Shown here in pieces: positions 28,142-37,279 of a stretch of 50,715 bases of DNA (the first letter of the stretch is position 1; each line of letters starts with the position of its first letter). Under the pieces are notes generated by a model that saw only the letters and a list, made by a program, of their open reading frames with translations, ran no database searches and was not told the origin of the DNA. The stretch spans positions 1 to 50,715 of the forward strand of contig DVNU01000042.1 in the NCBI GenBank assembly GCA_018714165.1, read 5' to 3'. The DNA is from Candidatus Coproplasma excrementipullorum (lineage in GTDB: Bacteria > Bacillota > Clostridia > Christensenellales > Borkfalkiaceae). Both the position numbers and the translations under genes were made by a program.

Positions 28142-29535
28142 CTATTCTTTGATTAGTTTTGAAACCTCCCTACGGCTCAGCTCACTTCCGTTCCTTATGC
28201 AGACGACGTCGTCCTTCCCGGTTACGAGCATATAGCGCTTTACGATGACGTCAACATACTTTGGATCGAGTTCCATAGTGTAGCACACTCTTTCAGCCTG
28301 TTCGCAAGCAATGAGCGTGGAGCCACTTCCCCCGAATGGATCGTAGACAATCTCTCCGCGCCTGCTACTGTTTTTTATCAGTCTAAGCAACAGTGCTACC
28401 GGCTTCATTGTGGGATGCAGCGCACTTCTTACCGGCTTGTTTTCATGAATTACCGTTGTGGGCTCATCCGTGCTGTGTAGTTTTGTTAGGAGGTCCACCA
28501 ACTCCTGTTTTTTCAATTTGGAGAAATTGACTGCCGCGTCCTCAAACACAGTTGATTGTGTTCTGTCCTTTGTAAAATAATGCGCACCCTCTTTCCAACC
28601 GTATAAGCAGGGCTCGTGTTGCCATTGATAGTCTTGCCGCCCCATCACGAATGTGTTTTTTACCCAGATAAGGCATTGCCTTACATGCAGGCCCACTTCT
28701 TCGCATATCTCTCGAAAAGTTAAACCGTTCCCGTCCGGGTGGAATATGTAAAACGCGCCGCCAGAGACAAGGTGCTCTTTTGCGTTTGTGAATGCGTTCA
28801 AAAGTAATTTTTTAAAGGCGTTTTCGCTGAGGTCGTCATTTGTTATCTTAAGTTTTTGCTCTGTTCCGCCCTCATAATCGACGTTATACGGCGGATCTGT
28901 TAAGAGGAGGTGTACCCCCCCCCATGCAATAAGTTATCCACATTCTCCCGGTTGGTGCTATCACCACAAAATACTTTGTGACGGCCACCCAACACCCACA
29001 TATCGCCAAGCCGTGATACAGGTTCGGGCGGCGGTGTAACTTCATCATCGAGGCCCGTCAACCCATCCAAGGCGTCACTCAACGCATCGGCAATTTCACT
29101 GTATTCCGCAAAGGTATATCCGGTCATATCCATCGAGATATCCGAGGCCATAATCTCCTCAAATATTCCAGCCAGCTTTTGCATGTCGGGGTCGGCAAGT
29201 TCTGCGATTCTATTGTCAGCCACGAGGTCGGCTAACTCCTCAGCATCGGACATATAATTCTGATAATCGACCGGCGCCTCGGTCAATCCTTCCAGCTGGG
29301 CTGCTGCAAGCCTGCCATGGCCGCGTACAATAAGGCCCGATCTGGTGCTTACAGTGATTGGATTGCGCCAGCCCGCGCCCCTGATAATTGCACCCAAGCG
29401 CTTGAGTTGCTCTTCTGGATGCATATTCGGATTTTTAGGGTTCGGCCGTAATTCCCCGAGCGGCACGATTGCATCGTGCGCACAGTAAACTGGGATATTG
29501 TCAGCATACCCCTTGACTTCATTCTTTCCCTTCAT
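28142..29535 (-). CDS. ParB-like nuclease/DNA N4/N6 methyltransferase, split by G9 tract (predicted OFF in this assembly)
   Basis: ParB domain ELRPNPKNPNMHPEEQLKRLGAIIRGAGWRNPI...GHGRLAAA and CGDST in ORF 28900..29535; LLLTDPPYNVDYEGG...DPFGGSGSTLIACE in next frame to 28142. Confidence 0.9.
28915..28923. repeat. Homopolymer tract C9 (G9 on coding strand) inside methyltransferase gene
   Basis: Direct count; frame change occurs exactly here. Confidence 0.92.
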
Positions 29536-29596
29536 TCTCTTCCTCCTTGGTTTGTAAAATAATAATATTCTTGATTCCATGCCGCTTCCGCGGTTA

Positions 29597-29839
29597 TCAT
29601 TCCCAGTACCAGCTATCCTCGCAGGCCTCCTTGGCGTCTTTCAGGCTGGCGAACGGCGGTAAACAGAACCGCTTGCCGGTATAGCCGATATATTTGGCCC
29701 AGAATGTTCTCCGCCTGTGTGAACAGCTCAATTTAATTTCAAAATGCCCATGTTCACCCTCCGCCAGATATGTAGTGCTGTTCACTTTTTTCCAATTCAT
29801 TTTATGGCTCTGAGTTTCCGTATTGTTTCGCGCAAACAT
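29597..29839 (-). CDS. Small phage protein
   Basis: ORF in compact early operon. Confidence 0.5.
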   Translation of the reverse strand: MFARNNTETQSHKMNWKKVNSTTYLAEGEHGHFEIKLSCSHRRRTFWAKYIGYTGKRFCLPPFASLKDAKEACEDSWYWE

Positions 29840-29851
29840 TTTTGCCTCCTT

Positions 29852-30331
29852 CTATTCCTTCATGTACCTTTCAATCTCGATAATTGCCTCGGCCGCGCCA
29901 TAGCATATGAGAGCTTTATATCCGTTGGCCGACAGGGTCGCAGCCCATTGCATTTGTTCCTCGCTGACCTTTGACAGCGATCTTTTCCTACGTTTTAGTT
30001 CAATAAACAGGCCGTGGTACCCATGGCGCGCATACGGAAAAAAATTGTCCGGAAACCCACGCCTCACCCCTTGCTTGGCAAGTAGCTGCCCTGTGGACAC
30101 GCTGCATTCGCGCTCGTTGGGTATATGCACCATCTCGATGCCGTTATCGTGGCACCAACTGTAGAGCGCGCATTGCTCGTCGCTCTCCAGCGGGATCTGC
30201 TCTTTAACAGCGGGCCGCGTCCCTGCCTCTTTATCTACGTCCCATAGAAAATAGTCGCAGTATTCCCATGTCGGGCATGGCCCTTGGTTGTGGACGGAGC
30301 ATCGGGCATTCTTGCAGTACTTCCCGCTCAT
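29852..30331 (-). CDS. VRR-NUC domain nuclease
   Basis: HIPNERECSVSTGQLLAKQGVRRGFPDNFFPYARHGYHGLFIELKR. Confidence 0.88.
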   Translation of the reverse strand: MSGKYCKNARCSVHNQGPCPTWEYCDYFLWDVDKEAGTRPAVKEQIPLESDEQCALYSWCHDNGIEMVHIPNERECSVSTGQLLAKQGVRRGFPDNFFPYARHGYHGLFIELKRRKRSLSKVSEEQMQWAATLSANGYKALICYGAAEAIIEIERYMKE

Positions 30332-30783
30332 TCGCCGTCTCCCTGAAGTTCAAACGGTAGGCCGAAGTTTGAAAGTTCCTTCAAGCGGAGCTTCGCCGCC
30401 TCCGGCGTAAAATAAGCCTTCTGTGTCCGAAATAGTTCGCATATCCTGTAAAGGTTTCTCTCTGTCACTTCAATCTTCTGCATAAAATAACCGCTTTTGC
30501 TTATGCATTCTCCATTCGCCGCAAAGCCGTCGCCAAAACAGAATGTGACTGTATAGACTATGTCGCCTATTTTGCACGGTAAAGGCTGCGACTGCGAGAG
30601 CTTGGAGTTCAGCGCTTCGTTTTCAGCTTTGAGCTGTTCAAACCGTGAAATAATGTCACGCTTTGCCCGAAGTGAGCAATCAGAAAGGCCGTAATAAGGG
30701 CATCCGTCGCAAATTGCTATGTGGTCGCCACAGCTCCGCAGAGCGTTCAGGATCTGCTCGTCGGTCATCTTACTGTCTGGCAT
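30328..30783 (-). CDS. Phage early protein of unknown function
   Basis: ORF; Cys cluster, coiled coil and TPEAAKLRLKEL C-terminus. Confidence 0.55.
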   Translation of the reverse strand: MPDSKMTDEQILNALRSCGDHIAICDGCPYYGLSDCSLRAKRDIISRFEQLKAENEALNSKLSQSQPLPCKIGDIVYTVTFCFGDGFAANGECISKSGYFMQKIEVTERNLYRICELFRTQKAYFTPEAAKLRLKELSNFGLPFELQGDGE

Positions 30784-30947
30784 CTTTCCCGCCTCCTTCG
30801 TTCTCTTTCCTGCGCGCTGCGGAGCTCCTTCTTCAGGCGTGCAAGATACTTGCTGTAGTCGTGTCGCTGCTTGGGCGAGGTTGTCTTGTCCAGCGCCACC
30901 TGCACGCGGTTGATCTCATTGTTGTAATCGGTTACAGTAATCAGCAC
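30765..30947 (-). CDS. Small phage protein
   Basis: ORF in operon. Confidence 0.4.
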   Translation of the reverse strand: MLITVTDYNNEINRVQVALDKTTSPKQRHDYSKYLARLKKELRSAQERERRRRERCQTVR

Positions 30948-30948
30948 T

Positions 30949-31689
30949 TCAGTTCTCCTCTACATAGCACCACGATTGTGGCGGGCGAGTGAGTGACGGA
31001 CGCTTACATACATAATCAAACTGTTTTTCGCCATTGTTCCAAACCAGTTCACTATATCCACAACGCCCACACGGAAAAGTTTTTCCGCACGACTTTCTGA
31101 ATTCCGATAGCGGTCTTGGCGTATCGAATAGCCTTGTTTCGGATATGTGCCAGCCATAGAAATCTTTTAAGCCCCGCCCCACATAATTTCTCAATTCGTG
31201 CCACGAAAGGCACGACAGCTTGCTTAACTCAATGCCTTTGCCGCAGAACACGCCGTTTTCGCCTATTGTGTCATATTCATACTCGCCATATTCTGCAAAG
31301 TCCGACGGCTCATACGGCTCTTGTATACGCTCGTATGTATCGTCGTCCCAGAATTCACCTTCATAGCGTGTAATCTTGTCGCATATAAACGAGCCTATGA
31401 TTCCGCAATGTAAAAGTCGCGGGCCGGTCTCTACTTTATGATAATCCGCGATGTTACCCTCCCACCCGTTTTGTATTGTGCCATTTGGGAGCTTATATAA
31501 TCCGTTTGCTTTTATTGTTGGAGTATGAATGTTTTGTATAATGCTATATTTTCCTTTCGTGCACCACACCAGCACTTCAAATGGTACTTGAACCTGCAAT
31601 GGTTTATCTTTTCTAACTTCAATTTTCTTTTTACCGCTGAAAATCAGCTCGCACCACTTTGGGCGAACAGAAAGCAAAATCTTTTTCAT
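30949..31689 (-). CDS. ASCH-domain-like protein
   Basis: MKKILLSVRPKWCELIFSGKKKIEVRKDKP start. Confidence 0.75.
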   Translation of the reverse strand: MKKILLSVRPKWCELIFSGKKKIEVRKDKPLQVQVPFEVLVWCTKGKYSIIQNIHTPTIKANGLYKLPNGTIQNGWEGNIADYHKVETGPRLLHCGIIGSFICDKITRYEGEFWDDDTYERIQEPYEPSDFAEYGEYEYDTIGENGVFCGKGIELSKLSCLSWHELRNYVGRGLKDFYGWHISETRLFDTPRPLSEFRKSCGKTFPCGRCGYSELVWNNGEKQFDYVCKRPSLTRPPQSWCYVEEN

Positions 31690-32057
31690 TCTTTCCCTCC
31701 GCGAAATTCTCTCAGTCGTGCTATGGCGGCTTCAGGGGTTAGTTCCGTACAAATATAGCTCGTTATAACCTTATAACGGCTTATAACATAAAGCACTCGT
31801 CCATTTTCATGTAACTCTTTTATAAAACACTTTCCATTGTCCGGCGCCTTTTTAAGCCTCTCGCGCAGGGCGACGTTTTCAGTTTCAAGCGTTTTGCAAA
31901 CGCACGGGACGCATTTTTCAACGCCGTTGTCGTCAACCTTTAAGATTTCCGCATAAAGTTTACAGATTTTTTCGCTGTGCGTGCATCTTCCTGTATAGAT
32001 CCCGATATGTTTACATTTGCCACAGTAATATTTGCCGCAATAATACTTATCCTTCAT
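31686..32057 (-). CDS. Phage early protein with Cys motifs
   Basis: ORF; TPEAAIARLREF C-terminus. Confidence 0.5.
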   Translation of the reverse strand: MKDKYYCGKYYCGKCKHIGIYTGRCTHSEKICKLYAEILKVDDNGVEKCVPCVCKTLETENVALRERLKKAPDNGKCFIKELHENGRVLYVISRYKVITSYICTELTPEAAIARLREFRGGKE

Positions 32058-32224
32058 GCTTCACCTCCTTTCTTGACCTCAAAAAGCGTTTTGGCGCACT
32101 CTTCGCGGTACTTTTTGATTGCAACGGTTTTGGAATAGCCGTAGTATTGCCGTACGCCGAGGGCACCGTAAATAACCCACGCGCCTCGCACGTTCTTTTC
32201 AATGATAAAAATATCCTTATCCAT
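32054..32224 (-). CDS. Small phage protein (56 aa), absent from the ORF track
   Basis: Translation MDKDIFIIEKNVRGAWVIYGALGVRQYYGYSKTVAIKKYREECAKTLFEVKKGGEA*; ATGA overlap with the next gene. Confidence 0.7.
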   Translation of the reverse strand: MDKDIFIIEKNVRGAWVIYGALGVRQYYGYSKTVAIKKYREECAKTLFEVKKGGEA

Positions 32225-32657
32225 TTTGCATGAACCATTTTGTTACGCCGTCCACACAGTCGCCGCCATGATGACAAAGGCAATCGTCATCCTCTTCGGT
32301 CGGCTGCGGGCAATAAATGCACTTTGCACAACAGTCCGCCCCACCGTCGTCTATCAGATACTGCGTCGCCGAACGCAGGGCGGCGTTTTCAGCTTTGAGG
32401 CGCTCTATTTCAGTCTCAAGCCTCTCGTTTTCTTTCATAGCCGCCTCCGCATTATTTTGCTCCTGCTCTTTTTCCCGCAACTCTTTTATCTTTTCATCTG
32501 GATGTAAGCAAGGTTCCAAAATGATTTTCCCGTCTTTTTTGTACGCGATGAAAGTTTTAGCTAAAGTTTCATTGCCATCCTTTGAGATTATCTGGTCGAC
32601 TTCAACCGGCAACTTTATGAACTCATCTATCATTACTTTTTCCTCCCCGCACAACAA
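32217..32657 (-). CDS. Phage early protein, coiled coil plus Cys cluster
   Basis: ORF; overlapping junctions. Confidence 0.5.
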   Translation of the reverse strand: MLCGEEKVMIDEFIKLPVEVDQIISKDGNETLAKTFIAYKKDGKIILEPCLHPDEKIKELREKEQEQNNAEAAMKENERLETEIERLKAENAALRSATQYLIDDGGADCCAKCIYCPQPTEEDDDCLCHHGGDCVDGVTKWFMQNG

Positions 32658-33030
32658 AGGTTGAAAGAATTATCTCCATCAGCAGGTCGTGCACGGTGGT
32701 CTTTTCTTCCATGCGGCCGGCAAAGAGATTGACGATAGAGGTCAAAAATTCATGTATAGCTTGCACTTTGAATGCCGACTGGCGGCCGGTGAGGCGCAGG
32801 ATCTCGAAGTTGGCATACTGAATTGCCTTTTCGATATCCTCAACCTCCTTGGCCGCATCCTTTTTGCCGGCGCGGGACACGTACTTGACTATGTTACCGC
32901 GGTTGAAGTTAAGGCCCTTGTCGTTGATGAAGTCGATGACCTCGATTTTACCGTCCGTGTAATGGGCAGGTTTATAAACTGCGTCATTACCGTTTTCGAG
33001 CAACTGCATCAGATTTTTGTACTCGTCCAT
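32623..33030 (-). CDS. DUF3310-family phage protein
   Basis: YKPAHYTDGKIEVIDFINDKGLNFNRGNIVKYVSRAGKKDAAKEVEDIEKAIQYANFEI. Confidence 0.85.
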   Translation of the reverse strand: MDEYKNLMQLLENGNDAVYKPAHYTDGKIEVIDFINDKGLNFNRGNIVKYVSRAGKKDAAKEVEDIEKAIQYANFEILRLTGRQSAFKVQAIHEFLTSIVNLFAGRMEEKTTVHDLLMEIILSTFVVRGGKSNDR

Positions 33031-33341
33031 CTGTCCGCCTCCTTCCTCTTCTTCTGCTGCCTGCTCCACCTGAGCACACGATTGATATTTTTATTGCGAG
33101 TGCGCTCTTTTTTTGCATAAAAGCAGAGATACACCACGCGTTTATCGGGATATGATTTTATCTCATTTGCAAAATCGCTAATTGATTGCGCTATTGCTTT
33201 TACTGTTTCAAAAAGCTCATTGAATACCGGGGTCATGTCCACTATTATGTTTTTGCACGCAACAACAAGGTCATCAATCGCCTGTTTCTGCTCTTCTGTA
33301 ATCCGTACAGTCGCCAGATCTATCAATTCTTCGTCGCTCAT
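33009..33341 (-). CDS. Phage early protein of unknown function
   Basis: ORF coupled to neighbours. Confidence 0.5.
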   Translation of the reverse strand: MSDEELIDLATVRITEEQKQAIDDLVVACKNIIVDMTPVFNELFETVKAIAQSISDFANEIKSYPDKRVVYLCFYAKKERTRNKNINRVLRWSRQQKKRKEADRWTSTKI

Positions 33342-33736
33342 ATCCTCTCCTGCAGCAGGCGGATAGCAGATGCGTCGCCGTTGTCGAGCAATTCCTGCGC
33401 GGCGGCGCGGAATGCGTGAAGATATGACGTTGCCACTTTAGCCGATTTGTTGAGTATCTTTTTTAGTACTGGAGCAGGCATCTTGAATGGCAACGTCGAG
33501 TCGAGCTTCGTTTCTGCTCCCGCCACGATGACTATATTCCCGTCAGGGGCAGTGGCATGTCCAGCCTCACCCAGCATATCGAGCTGCTCATTCGCGGGCG
33601 TGAGTATAATTTCAATCGGATATTGCTCCGCTGAAATCTTTGCCTCGAACCCCGCCTCGTTTTCACAGTAGTCCTTGAGATCCGCGACGGCCATTAAGGC
33701 GTCGTCCATGGTGTAGGTTACAAATTTTTCAGACAT
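33338..33736 (-). CDS. Phage early protein of unknown function
   Basis: ORF with overlapping stop/start. Confidence 0.5.
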   Translation of the reverse strand: MSEKFVTYTMDDALMAVADLKDYCENEAGFEAKISAEQYPIEIILTPANEQLDMLGEAGHATAPDGNIVIVAGAETKLDSTLPFKMPAPVLKKILNKSAKVATSYLHAFRAAAQELLDNGDASAIRLLQERI

Positions 33737-33769
33737 TTTTGTTTCTCCTTTATTTTTTTGGCCATTGGC

Positions 33770-34753
33770 CTATTCTTTTTTTCGCAGGCGAGTGTATATG
33801 TAATACCCGCCATAGGTGTCATTGACATAAACCTGTGGCTCTTCCACCAACTTGAAAGATGGATAGAGCTTGCCGAGTCGATAGACGGCGCCCTCGAAGT
33901 TGAGCATCTGTTCAACCTGTTTTACCGAACGGAATTTGCGGTCGGCTATGTAAACCTTAGGCTTTTTCAGGTTGAGCGATCCGCCCCACCTCTTTTTACC
34001 TTTCGGATCTTTGACAAGATACATTGCAAGCCCTTGCAGATTGAAGTCACTATCAAGCTGCAGGCGCTTTGTGTTGGTGCGGCCTCCCTCTTTCCACAGA
34101 TTTTCGGCAACGTCTCTGTCGGGAAAGTTGCAGATTATGTGGTGATGCACCCTGATGCGCCCCTTGGGCGAGTCGGATTCGCTGTATTCAGTTACATACA
34201 GGTATTTAAGTTGCGGCCACCCGCGCCTTTTGGCATAGGACTGCAGGCGGCGTATGTATTTTGTGAGCGATTTGTGCGCCGCATCCTCATCGGCGGGGCG
34301 ATGCTCATTGTCGTATGTCACGGTGACAAGTATGTCGCCCTTAGTGAAGTTTGCGTTTACGAGCCGGCAGAACTTCTTTTTTGCGTTTTTGGCGTTGAGG
34401 TTTTTCTGAGCGGCGTCGGACTTCTTTTTCTTCGGCCGCTTGGGTGTGTCACCTCGGCGCCTGTACACGGGATAGATTTCCGATTCTACCATCGGTCCGC
34501 TTATGATTGTTTTGACACGATAATGAGAAACCTTTTCGTTGCGGAGCGCGGCGTCTATCTGCTCTTCCCTTGTATCCTCAAACGGTTGCGTGAATATCTC
34601 TTCGGCGTATGCGCCGATATCGCCTTTGCGCATTATCATACAGATTACTTTTCCTTGCGAAAATACGGCTCTCAGGGGCTGCCGCCCCTGCCGCCGGGCA
34701 CACCCCATTTTACGGCTGGTTTGACCCGCCGACGCTGAGATGTTACTACCCAT
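33770..34753 (-). CDS. HUH-superfamily rolling-circle replication initiator-like protein
   Basis: VTYDNEHRP, YVTEYSESDSPKGRIRVHHHIICN (HUH motif), AMYLVKDPKGKKRWGGSLNLKKP (Tyr motif); start 34753 or a downstream ATG, uncertain. Confidence 0.82.
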   Translation of the reverse strand: MGSNISASAGQTSRKMGCARRQGRQPLRAVFSQGKVICMIMRKGDIGAYAEEIFTQPFEDTREEQIDAALRNEKVSHYRVKTIISGPMVESEIYPVYRRRGDTPKRPKKKKSDAAQKNLNAKNAKKKFCRLVNANFTKGDILVTVTYDNEHRPADEDAAHKSLTKYIRRLQSYAKRRGWPQLKYLYVTEYSESDSPKGRIRVHHHIICNFPDRDVAENLWKEGGRTNTKRLQLDSDFNLQGLAMYLVKDPKGKKRWGGSLNLKKPKVYIADRKFRSVKQVEQMLNFEGAVYRLGKLYPSFKLVEEPQVYVNDTYGGYYIYTRLRKKE

Positions 34754-34789
34754 AACGAGGCCGCCACGGCCCTTTTTTGAGCCATTTGA

Positions 34790-34818
34790 TTGACAAACAA
34801 AAGCGCATCTGATATAAT
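34790..34818 (+). promoter_or_regulatory. Perfect consensus sigma-70 promoter on plus strand
   Basis: TTGACA (34790..34795), 17 bp spacer, TATAAT (34813..34818). Confidence 0.88.
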
Positions 34819-34824
34819 ATTTGT

Positions 34825-34893
34825 GTAGGTTGAGATGACGTTTTTGTTGTCTCTTGCCCCTCACCACGTTTGTGGTGAGGGGCTTTACTTTTT
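34825..34893 (+). ncRNA. Candidate ~70-nt antisense small RNA (ctRNA/OOP-like)
   Basis: Downstream of the consensus promoter; stem-loop 34832..34853 (8 bp with 2 GU) and terminator stem 34856..34883; antisense to pcfJ-rep intergenic mRNA. Confidence 0.65.
34856..34893 (+). terminator. Intrinsic terminator of candidate sRNA
   Basis: 12-bp perfect stem GCCCCTCACCAC-GTTT-GTGGTGAGGGGC then TTTACTTTTT. Confidence 0.82.
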
Positions 34894-34907
34894 GCAATCG
34901 ATTGCAA
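34892..34907. repeat. 16-bp perfect palindrome TTGCAATCGATTGCAA
   Basis: Direct reading; 14-bp core repeated at 41977..41990. Confidence 0.85.
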
Positions 34908-34914
34908 TTTTTTA

Positions 34915-36912
34915 TTATGCCGACAGCATGGACAGATGCCTTTGGCCCCATTCTCCCATCTCGGAGAACGGCACTTCCCTGACGACCTTAAAACGCGAGG
35001 TACGCACCTGATCCTTTGCGTCAGGAACGACAATGTCGTGAATATCCGCCTCAACTTCCAATATTGCGACATCGCGCCATCCGTCGCCGAAATTCTGCGC
35101 GAACTCGAGCGATGCAATGTGCAGACCCTTAACAGCCACCTTATCGGGATCGTTGTCGATTTGAGCCTCCGCCCACTCGCCGACTTTGAACTCCATTTTT
35201 TTGTCGTAGTTGCTGATATACTTGCCGTCGTGCTTGTGGACAGCCTTATAGTATCTGACCATCAATTCCTGTTCGTACCCGTCCAAAGGGCGCTTTTTAA
35301 ACCATCTGGCGTACTTTGTTAAAAATCTCTGAACCGTTGCCCGTTGGTCGGTAAGCATATAGTCGGCGTTGTGGTTATCTCGGCACTGCACCACATCCAA
35401 CTTGCGCAGGTCCGGTTTTATCTCCATTGTGAAGTAGTTGGCCTGAATATCTTCCACGCGGCGCACAAACAGGATGATGCTCTCACCCTTTGCCACGCGC
35501 TCACAGTAGCGCCCCACGCAGTGATTTTGCCGCCTCCCTTCCTCGATTATCTCAGCGGCGCATTTAGGCATTATCGTCTGCAATGTTCCGTTTGAAAACT
35601 CTAAAAGGTTGTGCAACTTTTGGTACCACGCATAGATTTGACCGTCGAACACCTCGTTTTCCTTTATCTTGATGGCGTCGGTAGTCCCCCTATGGGCAAG
35701 TTTTAAATCGCGCGGCATACAGATTGCCGTATCACCCACGTTATATCCGAGTTGATGGCACTCGGCGATGTAATCTGTATAGTCGTTTAAAAATGCCCTG
35801 ATGGGCGAGCCGGCCGAGTAATCGAATGGTTCGCCTTTTGAATACAGCGGCTGCTGTTGCAGATAATACTCAAACAGCCGCCTGCGGCTTATAAAGCTGT
35901 ACTCGAAGTCCTCCCCGCTGCGGTCGTTCAAGATTGCAATAAATCTGATAGCCGTATTGACGTTCTGGCTTTCAAGTCGCCACTTCTTTATCTCTTTGCG
36001 CGCGATAAGCTCTTCATAATTAAGATTTGCACACTCTGACAGCTCATCCTTCGAGTCGATTCCGAGCGCCTTCAGTCCCTTATTCTTTTTAAGTTTAGCG
36101 GCTATATAGTTGCCTTCATTCATGAGTTGTCTTGCCAGACTGAAAAGGCCGAATTTTGCAAGCATCTCAAGCTCAGGGAGACCGAGATATCTGCTAAGGT
36201 ATAAAAACGGATTGATAAGCGTTTTAGCGGTCATAATATCGAGTGCGGAATACTCAAAGGGGCTGCCCTTGAATATCTCTTTCAGATTGTTCGGGTAGCA
36301 CTCGAGCGGCTGGTCGCATATGCGCCACGAACACCATACCATGCCGTGTGCCCTTCCGGGCCCGCGCCGCCAGCTCTTTATGCGGTTATTTTCATATGTG
36401 GGATGAAAGAACCATCTGGCGCCGATGCTGTCTATGAAGTCACGCTCTTCCTCGCACTCATCATATTTAACGGAGATTGGAGCGCATATGTTGTTGGTTT
36501 GAACTACTTTGTATACTATGAACAGCCGCTGTACCCAGCCATCGGGCACCTTTTCCAGCACGGCGGCATAGTTTTTTAATTCAAAATAGTCCATCTTATC
36601 CACATTGCGCAACACCACATCTGAGCCGCAGTGTGGGCACTTTATTTTCCTCGATGAGCGGGCGTTTTTAAGCGGCACCACCTCGTCGCAGGCCTCGCAG
36701 TGCGCCAAGTAGTGGCCGCGTTTCAGCTTGTGGTAGAACATAGTTTTGTTAAATAATGTCTTGCGCCACTGAGTGTAGTCCAGAGGCAGATATCCGACAC
36801 TCTCAATGCCATTGCGGGCGATTCTGGCCCGCGTCCTTTCCGATATGTTATAGGCCCGCGCTCGTTCTGCATCCGCCTTGGTGGCGGGCCTGTATCCGCC
36901 GTAATAGCACAT
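34915..36912 (-). CDS. PcfJ-like protein
   Basis: EEGRRQNHCVGRYCERVAKGESIILFVRR PcfJ motif; N-terminal zinc-ribbon-like CEACDEVV...CPHCGSDV. Confidence 0.85.
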   Translation of the reverse strand: MCYYGGYRPATKADAERARAYNISERTRARIARNGIESVGYLPLDYTQWRKTLFNKTMFYHKLKRGHYLAHCEACDEVVPLKNARSSRKIKCPHCGSDVVLRNVDKMDYFELKNYAAVLEKVPDGWVQRLFIVYKVVQTNNICAPISVKYDECEEERDFIDSIGARWFFHPTYENNRIKSWRRGPGRAHGMVWCSWRICDQPLECYPNNLKEIFKGSPFEYSALDIMTAKTLINPFLYLSRYLGLPELEMLAKFGLFSLARQLMNEGNYIAAKLKKNKGLKALGIDSKDELSECANLNYEELIARKEIKKWRLESQNVNTAIRFIAILNDRSGEDFEYSFISRRRLFEYYLQQQPLYSKGEPFDYSAGSPIRAFLNDYTDYIAECHQLGYNVGDTAICMPRDLKLAHRGTTDAIKIKENEVFDGQIYAWYQKLHNLLEFSNGTLQTIMPKCAAEIIEEGRRQNHCVGRYCERVAKGESIILFVRRVEDIQANYFTMEIKPDLRKLDVVQCRDNHNADYMLTDQRATVQRFLTKYARWFKKRPLDGYEQELMVRYYKAVHKHDGKYISNYDKKMEFKVGEWAEAQIDNDPDKVAVKGLHIASLEFAQNFGDGWRDVAILEVEADIHDIVVPDAKDQVRTSRFKVVREVPFSEMGEWGQRHLSMLSA

Positions 36913-36922
36913 AGCCGCCTCC

Positions 36923-37279
36923 TTAAATATCGTCGAGCGAAATGCGGCTGCGGCGAGGCGTGGGCAAGATGCTGTCCGCTGTGCCCATTACCATTTTGTA
37001 TAAGCGCGACGTGCCGCTATTTTTTGCGTGCAAGTGTTCAGCGATAAGGTCGGCCGCCTCAAACGGGCCCACGCAGCGAGCATGCGAGGAATTGCCCTTC
37101 TTCTCAATCAGCCCCCACAGATCCTCTATGGTGATTTTGGGGTCTATCTCGAAGTCGTCATCTTCGTCGAGAAGGGCAATGATAGTACATTCAATCACCT
37201 GATTGAACAGTGTTTTCTTAGGCTCCGACATGGTTTCATTGTCCTGTCGGAGCATTTTTATAAATTCTGCCTTATTCAT
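36923..37279 (-). CDS. Phage early protein of unknown function
   Basis: ORF in operon. Confidence 0.5.
   Translation of the reverse strand: MNKAEFIKMLRQDNETMSEPKKTLFNQVIECTIIALLDEDDDFEIDPKITIEDLWGLIEKKGNSSHARCVGPFEAADLIAEHLHAKNSGTSRLYKMVMGTADSILPTPRRSRISLDDI

Noticed and set aside
32047-32283. 78-aa ORF in the track
   Set aside because: Out of frame with a better gene (32054..32224) with proper overlaps.
34858-34884. Hairpin as a terminator for the minus-strand pcfJ transcript
   Set aside because: On the minus strand the hairpin is followed by AAGAGACAAC, not a U-run; the U-rich tail is on the plus strand.
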